A DNA stretch of 12,148 nucleotides. Origin: Baffinella frigidus. Taxonomy: Eukaryota; Cryptophyceae; Cryptomonadales; Baffinellaceae. Positions within the stretch are counted from its first letter, which is position 1, and each line of letters opens with the position of its first letter. Positions 11,864-12,148 of this stretch are shown here, piece after piece. Both the position numbers and the translations under genes were made by a program. The stretch covers positions 12,083-24,230 of the forward strand of contig MU646962.1 in the NCBI GenBank assembly GCA_026770585.1, written 5' to 3'. The notes beneath the pieces were generated by a model, which searched no databases, was not told the origin of the DNA, and saw nothing but the letters and a program-made list of their open reading frames with translations.

Positions 11864-12148
11864 GCGTCACTCTCGGCCTCGTTCTCTGCCGCATCGTAGC
11901 GGTTAGGCGCGGCGCGTGACACACAGCCATGCGTGGAGTAAAGTCTGTTAACTGAGAGAGGAGGGGGGTTCCTCACGTGCCGCCTTATCTCCTTTCAGTG
12001 GACGTGACTATGGTAAAGTCACTCCGGTCATCCTACACGGGCGTGTGTCTTTGAGCGGAGCCATTCTGGATTAGTACCACCAAGATATATGGACCGATCT
12101 ACGAAGCCCACCGTGTGGTAATGTACATGTGGAGAGGCTGTTTGGGGG

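Larger units (their letters stand above)
11732..12148 (+). other. 3' flank of OGDH
   Basis: Probable 3' untranslated region and downstream sequence. It holds a duplicated CCGGGTAGTG (11738-11747, 11758-11767 region), a copy of the coding-sequence end (11828-11863), and a CCTACCGTAGG motif. No AATAAA or TGTAA polyadenylation-type signal and no second gene were seen. Confidence 0.75.

Overview
This window is nuclear DNA from a eukaryote. It carries one recognisable gene on the + strand: the C-terminal part, 617 codons plus the stop, of the E1 subunit of mitochondrial 2-oxoglutarate (alpha-ketoglutarate) dehydrogenase (OGDH, bacterial SucA, yeast Kgd1). I find 26 exons between 122 and 11731. They total 1,854 nt, divide exactly by three and contain no internal stop. 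24 of the 25 introns are GT-AG and one is GC-AG. The 5' part of the gene (targeting peptide, N-terminal domain, and the GD half of the thiamine-diphosphate motif) lies off the left edge. Introns make up about 84% of the gene span.

The organism is probably a unicellular alga. The introns hold long arrays of Arabidopsis-type telomere-like heptamers (CCCTAAA and variants), the exons are GC-rich, and the protein looks plant/algal in places ([32 protein letters not shown], read from exons 14 to 17). A prasinophyte such as Cymbomonas, whose gene models I recall being full of the same GFGFRVSG-type repeat translations, is my best guess. This is inference, not shown by the sequence.

Layout. 1-121: end of an upstream intron. 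122-3106: exons 1-11, with short introns filled by telomere-like heptamers and a 20-bp minisatellite. 3107-7403: exons 12-16, with long introns holding CT/GA and TA microsatellites and foldbacks. 7404-9850: exons 17-23, with introns rich in inverted repeats and direct repeats. 9851-11731: exons 24-26, separated by heptamer arrays and CT tracts. 11732-12148: 3' flank with no second gene seen.

The most unusual feature is a repeated pattern. Degenerate partial copies of the gene's own exon edges, often with the splice site included, lie in the neighbouring introns (exons 5, 15, 20, 24, 25, 26), and the last 36 nt of coding sequence recur in the 3' flank. Foldback elements in at least five introns and a four-times repeated 11-nt near-palindrome are further unexplained structures. 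I found no RNA gene, CRISPR array, complete transposon or second protein gene.
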